The notes under the pieces: model-generated
Databases searched by the model: none
What the model was told of the DNA's origin: nothing
What the model saw: only the letters and a program-made list of their open reading frames with translations
Shown: in pieces, positions 23,671-34,519 of the stretch
How the letters are laid out: each line of letters begins with the position of its first letter
How positions within the stretch are numbered: the stretch's first letter is position 1
Position numbers and translations under genes: made by a program
Assembly: GCA_034440635.1 (NCBI GenBank)
Contig: JAOTON010001356.1
Coordinates: 964,501 to 1,028,500 of the forward strand
Length of the DNA: 64,000 nt
Source: Lepas anatifera
Taxonomy: Eukaryota > Arthropoda > Thecostraca > Lepadidae
Reading direction: 5' to 3'

Positions 23671-26600
23671 CCGCTCCATTCCGCGCGGAAAAGAAGGGGG
23701 ACAGGAAGGGAGCAATCTGGAAAAATTGGACCTATCGCTTCTTGCTGGCAAATACATAAATGTAGGTCACATACGCATTTACCACGTTGAAAAGGCCACA
23801 TGCGCAGATACAATGGCAATAGTCTGTCCCTCCCTCACTTTCCAACAAAATTAGACATCCTTTGATCTCAGCCGCACGAGACCGCCCGCTGCAGTCCCCG
23901 GAAATGCCTCCACAGGAGACACGCGGCATTCCAGCGCCACAATAGTCCTGTCCCATTTGAACGCTTCGGTAAAAGCCAGGTCAGACACCATTTCACCTTC
24001 TGACTGCTACTGTCAATGGACTGGAAACAACATTGCCAGCTAGCACAACGATACACGTCTGCGTCTTCACCTTTCACCCCATTCAATCTTTACCGAAAGG
24101 GGAAGCCACAAACTCAAACAGTTTTATTGCAAAGTTTGCCAACTTAGTCCAGCAGCAAACGGCAGGAATGTCAGCATTGAGCATTTGGAGCGGTCCAGTC
24201 TAAAGGGCATCCATGAAAGTGCGACATGTTCTGTCGGGCGTTTCATGAACGCTGATTGGTCACATTAGCGTCCACGGAGTTTCTCTACCGCGCAGCGTCG
24301 GAGCCCAGCCTCCGTGTGGGCATCCCACTGCGTCTGTACGTCCCCGAGTCGAGCGCACGGGGCACGCGACACAGCGACAGATAGACGACCGCTCGGGAGC
24401 GTCGTGCGACCGGATGTAGCAGCTCGGCCCGGGAGGAAGGCCTGGACAAAAACTGCCGACCTCAGGACACACTCACGCGCTCAGTGGCAGCGCTGACTCA
24501 GCGTCCTGAGACAGAACTGGCGTTCCCAGAGCGGCAAACACGCGGCGACCGTCGGGAAGATTGTCACGAACGAATACATTTACCCGATACATAACTTAAC
24601 AGACACAACTTTCGACACCACGGTCCGGTGCTGTTTGGAGCGAGGGAGGGCGAAGGTTATGCCGCCTCTCACAGCAGGACAGCGACCCTGAGCGTGTCGA
24701 GATACAGCACACTGGCATCTGCGTGCACACTTCAAGTTACAGCTCAGATGCCGGGAATGGGGTGAAATGGTATTACACCGAAGCTGACACATGGTCGTGT
24801 CAATAAGCTCTGCAAGACTCCGGCGAGAACCAGGCATGACCGTTTCCGTGCTCTTCAGAACAGAGGTCACCCACTGTACTTCGAACGCCGGTCCCTTTAA
24901 CGAATCTAGTTGGCGGTAATGATTCCGGAGCCGAGAGAGACTACCGGCGCGGCAAAACGCTGTCCATTCCTTTCCTACGAAACACCCACCATCCCTGATT
25001 CGTAAAGGTGTAGGATTGTGTACATGTTTAAATAACCCAGGAAAATGTCGATGAGCGTGGGGGGATGGAATAGCGTACATGTGCTCATTCAGCTCAGAAT
25101 GTCTGCAGGGAGCCACTGGTCTTCTACGTGGTCGGCATGTATGTAGCTTAGTCGCCTTTTGCTGAGCCCGACCAGTGAGCTACATACAGATGTAACGTTG
25201 AAGCTTTAGTGGCGCTTACCTACGTTCAGGAGTAATGTACTGGATTTTAGGGATAGCCCCGTATCCCCCGAATAAATGAATATCTACATGTCTGCCCACG
25301 ATACTTGCAACAGATGATTTAAAGTTCCTCTATAACCAGTTACACAGATAATGCTGTCAGCAGTACTAGGACAACAACAAAGAGCGCGTGTTCGACACAA
25401 AGAAGTCGCCTCATAAACGCAAAATTTTCCTACAAAGACGCAGACACGAGTTGATGAAATTCATGATCACAGATATTTTCTAGTTAGTGTTTGAAAATGC
25501 ATATTTCACCTCCTCCTGAAAGTTATGTTGAATATCGATGTGCGTATTACAAAGTTCGCAGTCTTTCGAAAACGTGGCCGGGAGTATGTTACTCACAACA
25601 TCGTCATGAATATCAGCATCAGTTTTTCCACCATTCAATTGATGAATCGAATGAGCCTTAGACCCAACGACATACCAAGAATCACGATTTCTGCCAAAGC
25701 CGTTATAAATATACCTACACTACGAGTCACAAACCATCAGACAAAGAATCACCAGCACAAGGGTGCCGCGTGCACGCGACTAAATGTCGGCTGCCACGCA
25801 GCGGTACCGAGCCAGCCGACCAGTGGTAAGATCACGCCGCACAGTGGGTCCGCGGACCCTCAGAAGCGCTCATTATTCGCATTTCGCAAGTTCACAAATA
25901 TCGCTGTTTTTATCACGTTGAAGTTGAACGTACAGCACGATGACATTCTTATTTCTTTCCAAAATGACAGCAAAACTCTGTGAAGAAACAGCCTGAAGAC
26001 AAGGTTTCTACCGAAAGCGTTTCGGTGCGCACCTATCGCCTGAATTTCCTTAGTTCACAAGTGCGTGTGTCGGGATTTAGGGCGCTTCAGCCACTCGGCT
26101 ATGTCGCTCTTTAGTTCTCAAGTGTTTTTCAACGTTACAAAGGTTTGAAAATTAGTTTTATGCCTTTTTCTAAGATAGATGTAGATAACTACAAATATCA
26201 TGCAATCAATGCTCAATAACACAGCAGAGCGGCTTATTGAGCATCAGAGTGAGGTAATTGGTCAAATTAACGAGGGCAGCAGCACGCCTCTAAATACATC
26301 CTTAAAATGCAAATAGGGATTCGATGGTACGAGTAGCCAGGGCACGTACAAGCAAAAATTGGGAGAAGGCACTTCAGACGCACAGCTGTTGTCGACAACA
26401 ATTGTTCCGCTGCAAATGACGGCGAAAGACAGCATCATTTTGCAAAACACCGTACCGTCCTCCGTGCGGTTATGTCGTCCCCTGAAATTGGAGCATGTAA
26501 AAGAAAGCGCCGAAAAAAGTAGGAGCGAAGCTACTTACTGGCAGGATCAGCTAAACTCTGCATGACAATCGTGTAACAACCGGCAGTGGTTCGGTATTAA

Positions 26601-26883
26601 ACGTTTCCTTCGAAGTGCAGTTGACAATGGTTGAAAACAAAGAAGTCAACGCGTTGACAACATCTGGCCAGGTGTGTAAGCTCTGTGGCGTGACACCAAA
26701 AAAACGCAAATGATTTGCTCATGGCGAGGAAGCGTCCAGTGTCTGAATCAGGATTAAACTATGGACTAAGCTCTCTACATACGTGGATACGATTTTTGAG
26801 TGCGTAGTTCTCATCGGGTATAAGATGGGCAGGCGCGGAGAATGGGAAAGGACAGGCGCGGAGTGCTGAGGATAAAACCCGAG
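23671..26883. other. SORL1 intron 2, after the 36-bp array
   Basis: No recognisable coding sequence. A GC-rich patch lies at 24280-24560. Open frames at 24580-25116 (no ATG) and 25525-25983 match nothing I know. Confidence 0.3.
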
Positions 26884-27095
26884 GGCCGGGTGGCCTAGTG
26901 GCTTCGTTGCCCGTCTTCAGATCGGAGAGCATGGATTAACGTGGGTTCAATCCCCACGGCGGGAAACCGCCTTTCGTGACCGGTCTGACACGGCGGAGAG
27001 AATCATTAAACATCCACGCCAATACTCCCTGTAACTGCGCAAGTGTGCCTGTTGGGAATGGCCCTGATAAAATAAAAAAAATCATTAAATACAAC
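26884..27095 (+). mobile_element. tRNA-derived SINE
   Basis: The head has a pol III A box (TGGCCTAGTGGC) and B box (GGGTTCAATCCCC) 50-60 bases apart. An unrelated body follows, and the element ends in an A-rich tail (ATAAAATAAAAAAAATC). The tRNA part cannot fold into a full functional tRNA, since the acceptor stem is lost. Confidence 0.7.
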
Positions 27096-27129
27096 CAAAG
27101 TCGAAAAAAGGAGAGTTGAAATCCAGTCC

Positions 27130-27640
27130 CAGTTCAGGCAAAACAGAACCTACACGTAGATGAGCCACGGGCTGGTGGAGTGGGCAACAGTAATGACGGC
27201 AACACTGCCACAAGGGCATTTGCAGAGACAGATGTGCCTTCAGAGAACACTCGCGTGTCTGCCGAGCTCATCGAAAGTTTTAGGGCCATTCTCCATATAT
27301 CATCGTGCGGCTTCGAGGTAAGCGCAGACATGTTCAAAGACTTCCTCTGCTACAGCAGAACTGTATGTTTCACTTTATCCGTGGTACCCGATGCCGCCAT
27401 CCGTCCACAAGATTCTCCTCCATGGCCATACAGTTCTTCAGAAAATGCTGCTGCCGATAGGGATGATGAGTGAAGAGGCGCAAGAGTCCCTAAATAAAAA
27501 TATTCAGTCGTACAGGCTTCACCACACCCGTAAAGACTCCAGACTACACACCATGACAGATCTCTTCCACCATCTTCTCATCACAAGCGACCCTGCTATC
27601 AGCCTTCAGATCTCTCAAAGCCAGCACCGATCGTACTAAG
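27130..27640 (+). pseudogene. Decayed ORF resembling a mobile-element protein common in arthropods
   Basis: Two overlapping open stretches in different frames make one protein-like segment. The first (to about 27370) contains NTRVSAELIESFRAILHISS and MFKDFLCYSRTVC. After a frame change the second reads YPWYPMPPSVHKILLHGHTV, then PIGMMSEEAQESLNKNIQSY, then HHTRKDSRLHTMTDLFHHLL and ITSDPAISL. The 'VHK-L-HG ... PIG-SEEAQE-NK ... HTRK-SR ... DL...SSDP' pattern is one I associate with uncharacterised multi-copy arthropod proteins of probable transposon origin; I cannot give a superfamily. It follows a SINE and lies in SORL1 intron 2. There is no plausible host-gene context. Confidence 0.5.
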
Positions 27641-28844
27641 CGAAGAGGCCTCTTCTTCCAAGGATGCTCGCCCTACTAGCGTCTCCGCCCGAACCAGGAC
27701 CTGCCAACCTTTGAACCCATTCAAGCTCGGAGAGGGAGTGATCTATGGTCAGTCTATCTGAAATAAATACTTCACATCTGTCATGCACATGCCACCAGTG
27801 CCCTGAAATTCACAATTTTAAGTGGAAAACGTATCTTTTTCAGATAAATTTAGGGCTCACCAGGGACTTGTTTTGGCCTCACTTAGCAGCATCACTCAGC
27901 AGGCATTTACTTTGAGAAAATTAAAGGAAATATCCATCCCTCAGTTCAAACATGGGCTCTGATAGTTTACCACCCGAATACCCAAATTGGGAAATTTTTT
28001 CTCTGCCATACATTTTGAGGGGAATTTTCCACTCACTCGCCATACATTCCGAGCTGAATTTTCCACTCGACACCCTACCGCAAAACCTATTTTGGGTCAC
28101 TGGTTCGGTCAGCTACGCTCGCACTCTGAGATCGCCTAGTGTCACTCACATACCTGTGACAATAGTTCTGTGTTAAAACACTGGAGCTATGTGAGCGTCG
28201 CTAGGCTGTAGAGTTAGTGCAGCTGACCGACCTGGGCCCAGAAATTGCTTTCTAGCCAAAAACAGGATTGGCTTTCAATCCTTGCTACGCCAAAAAAGCT
28301 CATGCCAAAAAAGAGGCCGCGGCTTTTAAGAACAGACTTTTAAGCTTGGACTTAAACCTCCCGTTCAGATGGGCTCGCGTACCGGCCATAGTCACCGACA
28401 GTGGCGGATACAAGGGGAGGACCAGGGGAGCCCGAACCTCCCCTGAAATGTCCGAGTGCCTATAGTTAATACATAGGCGGAGGCTGATCCGAGTCACTGG
28501 CGAGGGAGACTCGAGCCCCCTAGACCCCTCCCTAAAATACAGTTCTGGATCCGCCACCGTTGACTGTTGCTCCTATTGATGGTGCTGAGCTAGTTGCATC
28601 AACTGCGCACACTTCCCACCCACGTTCCTGAGGGGCGCCCAGCAATAACGACCTTTCAATCCCGCATAACGACCTTACAGCGCGCAGTCACCACAGGACA
28701 ATGATGATGCAATTGCAAGCATGCATGGGCGCTGGAATTGGGGGAAGCGATGAAAGAAACCTCACGAATTGGTGGAGAAAATAAGTGGACCATCCAGATA
28801 GAGCACTACCGAGTATATGGCGATGCGAATAATAATAATAATTT

Positions 28845-29022
28845 TTGGGGCTTATCGACGCACCAACTGCCAGGGTCATATGGCGTCGCCAACTCTTTCC
28901 TGTTGGAAGGGTTTCTCGGGAGCCAGCTTGCTCCTTGTTCAGGAAGCCGCCGGGCCTTGAACCCGGGTCGGCTGAATGGAAGCCAGCTACGCTGACCACT
29001 CCACTACCGCGCCCCCTATATG
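28845..29022 (-). mobile_element. tRNA-derived SINE, family 2
   Basis: On the minus strand the head reads GCGCGGTAGTGGAGTGGTCA (A box region) and CCCGGGTTCAAGGCCCGG (B box). The body ends at GCGTCGATAAGCCCC next to an ATT microsatellite (28830-28845 on the plus strand). A decayed copy is at 60723-60905. Confidence 0.65.
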
Positions 29023-29241
29023 GCGATGCGAGAATAGCAGATCAACAATAGCACTATCCCCACCCCCTTCCCCAACCAGGGCCCTCCGGTTCGAATGCGG
29101 CATCCAACAGATCAAAGGAATGTACCACTTTGTTGTCAGAATTCTAAAATAGGTCTATTGATGGACATAAAGGTCTGAGAACCAGGAAACCACACTTTGT
29201 TTCCACCTTCAATTGTTGAAAAAAATATCGCCTATCGTCTT

Positions 29242-29789
29242 TTAAGAGTTTGAAGTGTTGTAATGAGCGTGAAAGTCATGATGATGATGTTATAAAAAAT
29301 TAACCGGCAATCGCTCATAGTATAATGAAATTGAAAATGCCAAATAGTATATTGATATTTCGACGGCGTGTCTTCTTCAGGAGCAAGTTTTGAATTTGAA
29401 AGTCATTGATAGCAATGATTTTTAAATTCAATTTGAATTTAGGGCGAACAGCAAGCAGGTACACGTGAAAACAATGTTTAACATCTCGCGAAGGATACAG
29501 TGTGATGAGTTACCTACAAAAAGAGTGATGAGTTACCTCTTTTTGTAGGTAACTAACTCATCACACTGTATCCTTCGCGAGATGTTAAACATTGTTTTCA
29601 CGTGTACCTGCTTGCTGTTCGCCCTAAATTCAAATTGAATTTAAAAATCATTGCTATCAATGACTTTCAAATTCAAAACTTGCTCCTGAAGAAGACACGC
29701 CGTCGAAATATCAATATACTATTTGGCATTTTCAATTTCATTATACTATGAGCGATTGCCGGTTATTTTCTTATAACATTATCATCATG
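29242..29789. mobile_element. Near-perfect 0.5-kb palindrome flanked by an 11-bp direct repeat
   Basis: From about 29277 to 29789 the sequence is its own reverse complement with few differences: arms of about 245 bp and a centre near 29525-29545 (gagttacctacaaaaagag / ctctttttgtaggtaac). The insertion is bounded by CCTATCGTCTT at 29231-29241 and again at 29790-29800, which looks like a target-site duplication. About 35 bases of unpaired sequence sit between the left copy and the left arm. No protein is encoded. It resembles a foldback element or an inverted dimer of a retroelement end. It is in SORL1 intron 2. Confidence 0.75.
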
Positions 29790-29800
29790 CCTATCGTCTT

Positions 29801-31818
29801 ACTATGATGGGTTGACCCAAGCACCGCATGTAATTACGCATCAGGCTGCTTGGGGCTGCTTGGGGCATGTAACGCTGCGCAGGCGATGCCATTTATTAAC
29901 ATTTATCTCGCGACATAGGATGCCAGATGGAAAGGGATTATTTCGAGGTTTTCTTTTTCAGGGGCTTCTATTGTATTTGATGCGTCGGCTCCAGACATTT
30001 CTTCAACCTCCGGTCATTTTGAGAAAGCATACCTACTAGATATACCACCAGATAGCGTCACCACTAATACATGTTATAATCCAAAGACGCAATATGTAGG
30101 GAGATTCTATCCCACGGCCTTGAGAACACCCATGGGCGATCGCAGTTTGAAATAGTGGAACAGTCCCCTTGTTTCTTCCCATATAACCTTAGCCGCTGAT
30201 GTGCCCTAAAACTCCAATCCTCCTCAAAGTCCCCTTATTATAAACTTTCAACCGTGCCGAAATTTGATACAGAGTTTTAAATACGGAAATTCGAACTCGG
30301 AATTTGAATACGGAATGCGGAAACTTTGAACATTTTTAATTTGAATACGAATATTTGATACAGAGCTTTGGGTGAAATGAAATATGGCAGCAGAGCATTC
30401 CGACGGGCTCTGCAGAACTATTTCAATTCAAAACCCGTGATAAAACGCTAGTTTCGTTCATTCCGCCTTTTCTCGCGCTATCAACGTAGACTTAGGAGTA
30501 GATGAACACATCTATCGAAGGCAAACTATCCCGATGTCGCTCTCCCGGATATACAAACTTCCTACTGTTTCCCCCGTCGTCGTAAAGTTAAAGTCCCTTC
30601 CCCAAAGAGCAACGCCCCCGCATGTTACCCACTCGGACAAGGCCGGGCGACCATCACAAAGGCCTCGGCTTTGGCAGCTGCGGACGTTTTGAAGCTCCCA
30701 CGCGTCACGTTCTGTGCCCGGCACATGGTGGTGCGTCACGTGCAGTGTGACTCAGCGTCACGAGGCGGCTGTGACGTCCGGCTGCGCCGCCCCCCCCGGC
30801 CGCCAGCAGTCCGTGCCGCTAATGTAAACTGAGAGCTCTGCAATTTAGCCGCAGCGTTTGTCTAACTGGATCGCTCTTCCCTGGAGATGATAGAGAAGAA
30901 GGCGGGTGCAAGAGAGCCAATTATAACCACAAAAAGGAGAAAAAATATGCGTTTTCATCGTATTTGTCTGGTGCAATATCAAATCAATTAACTCATATCC
31001 ATACTACTATTTACGTAAATCATGATATACTTATCCTAACCCAACACAATCTCCAATCAAGAACAATGCAAAGCTCGCACAAGTGTTTTATTGTATGAGC
31101 CAGAGATAACCCAGGAGCAGGAGCCGTGTTTGAGGTTGCACGTGGGTTGGTCTGGTCCGATGGCCGTGTGCCGGGTTACTCAACACCGGACCGGGCAGAA
31201 AAAACGCGGCGTGTAATCGCACGGACGGCCGACAGCTGCTATTACCCACAACAGAGCGTAGCTGCACAGAACTGGACAGCTAAACAACACCGAGAACGCT
31301 CTGCCAGCCGATGCTGCCATCCGAGACGCTAGCGCGCCAGGCCGGGGCATTTCGGCAGATATCGTGGACTCCACGCCAGACCCCGGCTCGCTCTTCCCCA
31401 GCGAAGACCGAAATACAATGGTATTATCATGTTTGCAGAACCTACGGCCTCACTGAACGGCGAATCCGAAGCGACTGCTTATTCAGAACTGGTCGTAAAT
31501 TGACCAGCGGTGAACCACCAGTACGTTTTCTCCCCTTCCTCCTCCTCCAAAAGAATAATTGTAAACTGACAGTGCATGCGACAGTGCGGCTTGAACTACC
31601 CCCCTTAGGTATGGACTGACTTCCAAATTAGTTACTGACTACCTTCGTGCACAAATAAAGGAGATACTTGCACCTTCAGCATCAAGATGGCCAAAACCGT
31701 TAAATCGTTTGCTACTGCGCGTGTCCACGGCTAAAAGCATCAAAAAGTGGTCCCGGCTTCACATACAAAATAGTACGCAATGCCACAAGCGTCGCCCCCA
31801 GTAAAACAGAGAGGTGGG
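29801..31818. other. SORL1 intron 2, right part
   Basis: AT-rich repeats of GAATTTGAATACGG-like words occur at 30280-30360, the motif-rich GC patch is at 30660-30800, and a second GC-rich patch is at 31130-31400. No supported exon. Confidence 0.3.
30660..30800. promoter_or_regulatory. GC-rich cluster of bZIP/bHLH-type motifs in SORL1 intron 2
   Basis: Within about 70 bases there are GTCACGTG (E-box), GTGACTCAG (AP-1-like), GCGTCACG and TGTGACGTCC (CRE-like), in a GC-rich patch. This may be an enhancer or an unannotated promoter; there is no other support. Confidence 0.25.
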
Positions 31819-32454
31819 CCAGTCAATCTTCAACCTGCTGTTGAAGACGCAAAAAACAAAAAATCTGTTGACAACAAAAAAATCGTCGGATTTGGGCTCA
31901 TTGTTGCTTTCTGCACAGGTTGGAGACAACATTTGCTATTCTCTTCCCAGTTTGGCTAACTCAGGAATTTTTTTAATGACAAGTATTCCGACGCTATTCT
32001 TAAAGTTATGCGCAATACAAACATTACAGACACCGCAAACAATATCAATGTTAGTAGAGAGCCCTGGTAGCCGAAGCGCCGAAAAATCCTAAAAAAAACA
32101 GAAAATAGCCATGTCCTCCAAAATTGAACATTTATCGTCAGTGTTCTTCTCAATAACGGTTATAACATCTTTAAGGACTGATTCAAACGGGCTTTCCTAC
32201 GGTCCAATGACATTATGGTCTGCACACAGAAGACCCTCAAAGTATTGGCTCCGCTGTTTTGATGCAAGTCGAAACGGTGGGGTGGGACGCGTGGGGCCCA
32301 GGTCTCTCCCACTTTTCATACAAAATTCCCGATTCCAGCCAAATTTGAAAAAAATTGAAAATATTTTTGACCAGTACGAAAAAGAAACGAGGAGCCCCAT
32401 TCCACCCTTTTCTAGGGGGAAAGTTTTTTCGACTGGAGTTTGAAGATTGACTGG
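31819..32454. mobile_element. TIR element of about 640 bp
   Basis: CCAGTCAATCTTCAA at 31819-31833 is matched by TTGAAGATTGACTGG at 32440-32454, a perfect 15-bp inverted repeat. The interior is AT-rich with no recognisable protein. No clear target duplication was seen. It lies in SORL1 intron 2, near exon 2. Confidence 0.5.
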
Positions 32455-32739
32455 AACCATCACTATTCATCACTTCATACCTTCAAAGTGTAACTTTCAC
32501 GCTTATTTCTATACAGTTAGTGAATTTTCGGTGTTCCTCGCATACTAAGCACGTGAAAAGTGTTTTTCAGCATGGTTTTAACATTTCTAACCCAGTTCAA
32601 AATAAAATCCAACCACCGAATTCCCCTTAATAATAACAGAATGGTGAGATTAAAGCGATAGACCCTCAAAACTAAGACACAATACGACAAAAAAGGAAAC
32701 AGTTTTCTTTGCTCATCTCAATATCTCTAGACGCTTTCC

Positions 32740-33960
32740 ATACTTCTTCCAAGAGCTTAACCTTCGCCCGGGTGGGGGTCTTTTTAGACCTCCCCCTCGG
32801 GTTTTTCCGAAAGGACCGAAAGAACTTGGTTTGGCTGTTCCTTCATCACTTTTACATCTTTCCTGAAAATTTTAGCTCAAGGTCAGATCAGGTCAGGTCA
32901 CCAGGCCAGATGAAGTGACCTCACCTAAAACAAGCTTAGGACTGCATAACTAAGAGGAAGGCTAATCAATCAAGTTGAAACTCACACCACATATTGGGGC
33001 CCACCAAAAGCTACAACATATTTTCCGGGATTTTTTATATTAGTGACCTAAGGTCATGTACAGAGCATGACCTCCCCATTGCAAATGCATGGGGAAATCA
33101 CGAAATGAGCTTTTCTCAGTAAGTATCGATGGAATGAACTTAAAACATCGTTTACGATTTTCTCTCAGCCCATTTTTGAAGTTGATACTACAAATTTTGG
33201 CCTGTGACCTTTGAAAGGTCAGCTTAGGTCAAATAACCATTTTTAGGTGTTTTACTCTATAAATTTTGAATAAACAATGATAAAATGTGTATTTTGTCAC
33301 CAAAGTGTTTGTATGGTCACTGAAAGCCAAATGATATCCATCATGACTATACCAGGTCAAGTTGGGTCGAACCGTTGACCTGGGTCAGGTCAAATTTTAA
33401 GCTGGACCTGGCATAGCAATATCATATATTATTCGATTCGTATTGACGAGAGGATTGCAATGGTGCATCAACTATACATCAGCTATAACTATCTTGCTTG
33501 GTTTGAAAGTTATTAGCGAAAAAGGAAAGGCCCTTATGCATGGGTGGCTATGGACATTCCCGAGCACATTACCAATGTTCAGTGACCTGCAGCTCCATAG
33601 GCTTTGACCTGACCAGGAAATCATTGCCACTGCGATGAAAGAACAACTCAAGAGCTTTCAAATGGTGTCCAAAAAATGTTTCTAGCATCATAGTTACTGA
33701 GATACATGAGGTTTTCTTAGTACACCTCATATTAGCGATTTTGACCTACTTTGACATCTGGTGACTTTGATATTGACTTGACGAAAAAAATTACCGAAGC
33801 ATTTTCGATATCATTTTTAAGAGCTTTCGACTGACGTTTTGCACCTTTTTCTAGCCATCTTAGTTTTTGAGATCGTGGGGGTCTTTTTTAGCCCCCCCAC
33901 CAGGGCGAAGGTGGCTAGTACCCGCCACCGGGGCAAGGGTTCACCGACCAAGAGCTTCTT
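32740..33960. repeat. TGACCT-rich repeat region in SORL1 intron 2
   Basis: Many AGGTCA/TGACCT hexamers (for example CAGATCAGGTCAGGTCACC at 32886 and GGTCAGGTCAAATTTTAAGC at 33383). The edges carry C/G-rich hairpins around GGTGGGGGTCTTTTTAGACC (32770) and GTGGGGGTCTTTTTTAGCCC (33877). It is a relative of 54870-55690 but too diverged to align by eye. Confidence 0.5.
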
Positions 33961-34176
33961 CATTATTCTGCAATGTTGAATTACATTTTAAACAATGAAG
34001 TGGCAAAGCCTGCCATATCTGCAGCATCTAACCGACACTCTGAAATAAGCTAAAACCAAAAATTACATCCAACATGATCTACATCACAGGTCCCTACCCA
34101 AATGAGTTGATCCCATGCCAGCCTACCGAGCACACCAAGCAAAACATGTCATCACTCGTGTCATATCAGTACTCAC

Positions 34177-34410
34177 GATATCATTAAACTGGGGGTGCTC
34201 AAAGAACCGACTGATGATGGCAGGCGAGCCGTCTTCGAGCACGAAGTTGCCGGACACGTTGGCGAAGCTGCGGCCGTAGTCGAGGGAGACGTAGACGCCA
34301 GAGGGCCGGCCCGGCGTGACCACCATATCGCGGGTGAGACAGATCACTAGGTCGGAGCCGTCACCCGCCCAGTGGATCAGCCCCGAATGGTGGGTGTCGT
34401 TCAGTTCGAC
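34177..34410 (-). CDS. SORL1: SorLA-like receptor, coding exon 2 (start of VPS10 domain)
   Basis: This 234-nt exon (78 codons, phase 0 at both ends) has acceptor ctctgttttcag before position 34410 and donor gtgagt at 34176-34171. It encodes the first blades of the VPS10 ten-bladed propeller, which binds propeptide and cargo in the lumen. Visible motifs are VELNDTHHSGLIHWAGDGSD, then a VYVSLDYGRSF strand, then AIISRFFEHPQFNDI. LND-H...HWAG and VYVS-DYGKSF are hallmarks of SorLA, closer to it than to sortilin or SorCS as I remember those sequences. It splices from exon 1 at 42310 across about 7.9 kb and to exon 3 at 5705 across about 28.5 kb. The 5' part of the exon is duplicated just upstream (34440-34519). 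No frame break is seen. Confidence 0.82.
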
Positions 34411-34439
34411 CTGAAAACAGAGATCACTAGGTCAGCCGT

Positions 34440-34519
34440 GTGAGACAGATCACTAGGTCGGAGCCGTCACCCGCCCAGTGGATCAGCCCCGAATGGTAGG
34501 TGTCGTTCAGTTCGATCTG
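34440..34519 (-). repeat. Partial tandem duplicate of SORL1 exon 2 and its acceptor edge
   Basis: These 80 bases repeat 34334-34413 at a 106-bp offset with two visible differences (ATC for GTC at the first codon, TAC for CAC at the seventh). It includes an AG acceptor (gtgtccag) and codons for IELNDTYHSGLIHWAGDGSD, then stops matching inside the exon with no donor. A further short copy of agatcactaggtc lies between the two. It can only be intronic, or a competing acceptor that would break the reading frame. Confidence 0.85.

Noticed and set aside
21567..23819. ORFs of 557-750 codons on both strands
   Set aside because: They are all created by the stop-free 36-bp repeat. They exist in all six frames, have no conserved domain and lie inside a SORL1 intron.
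24580..25116. 178-codon minus-strand ORF
   Set aside because: It begins with GTG rather than ATG, has no recognisable motif and lies in intron 2.
29680..29730. Hammerhead-ribozyme-like core (CTGAAGA...GAAA) in both palindrome arms
   Set aside because: The first base pair of stem II is not formed and the bases that should make stem I do not pair, so the core match is probably chance.
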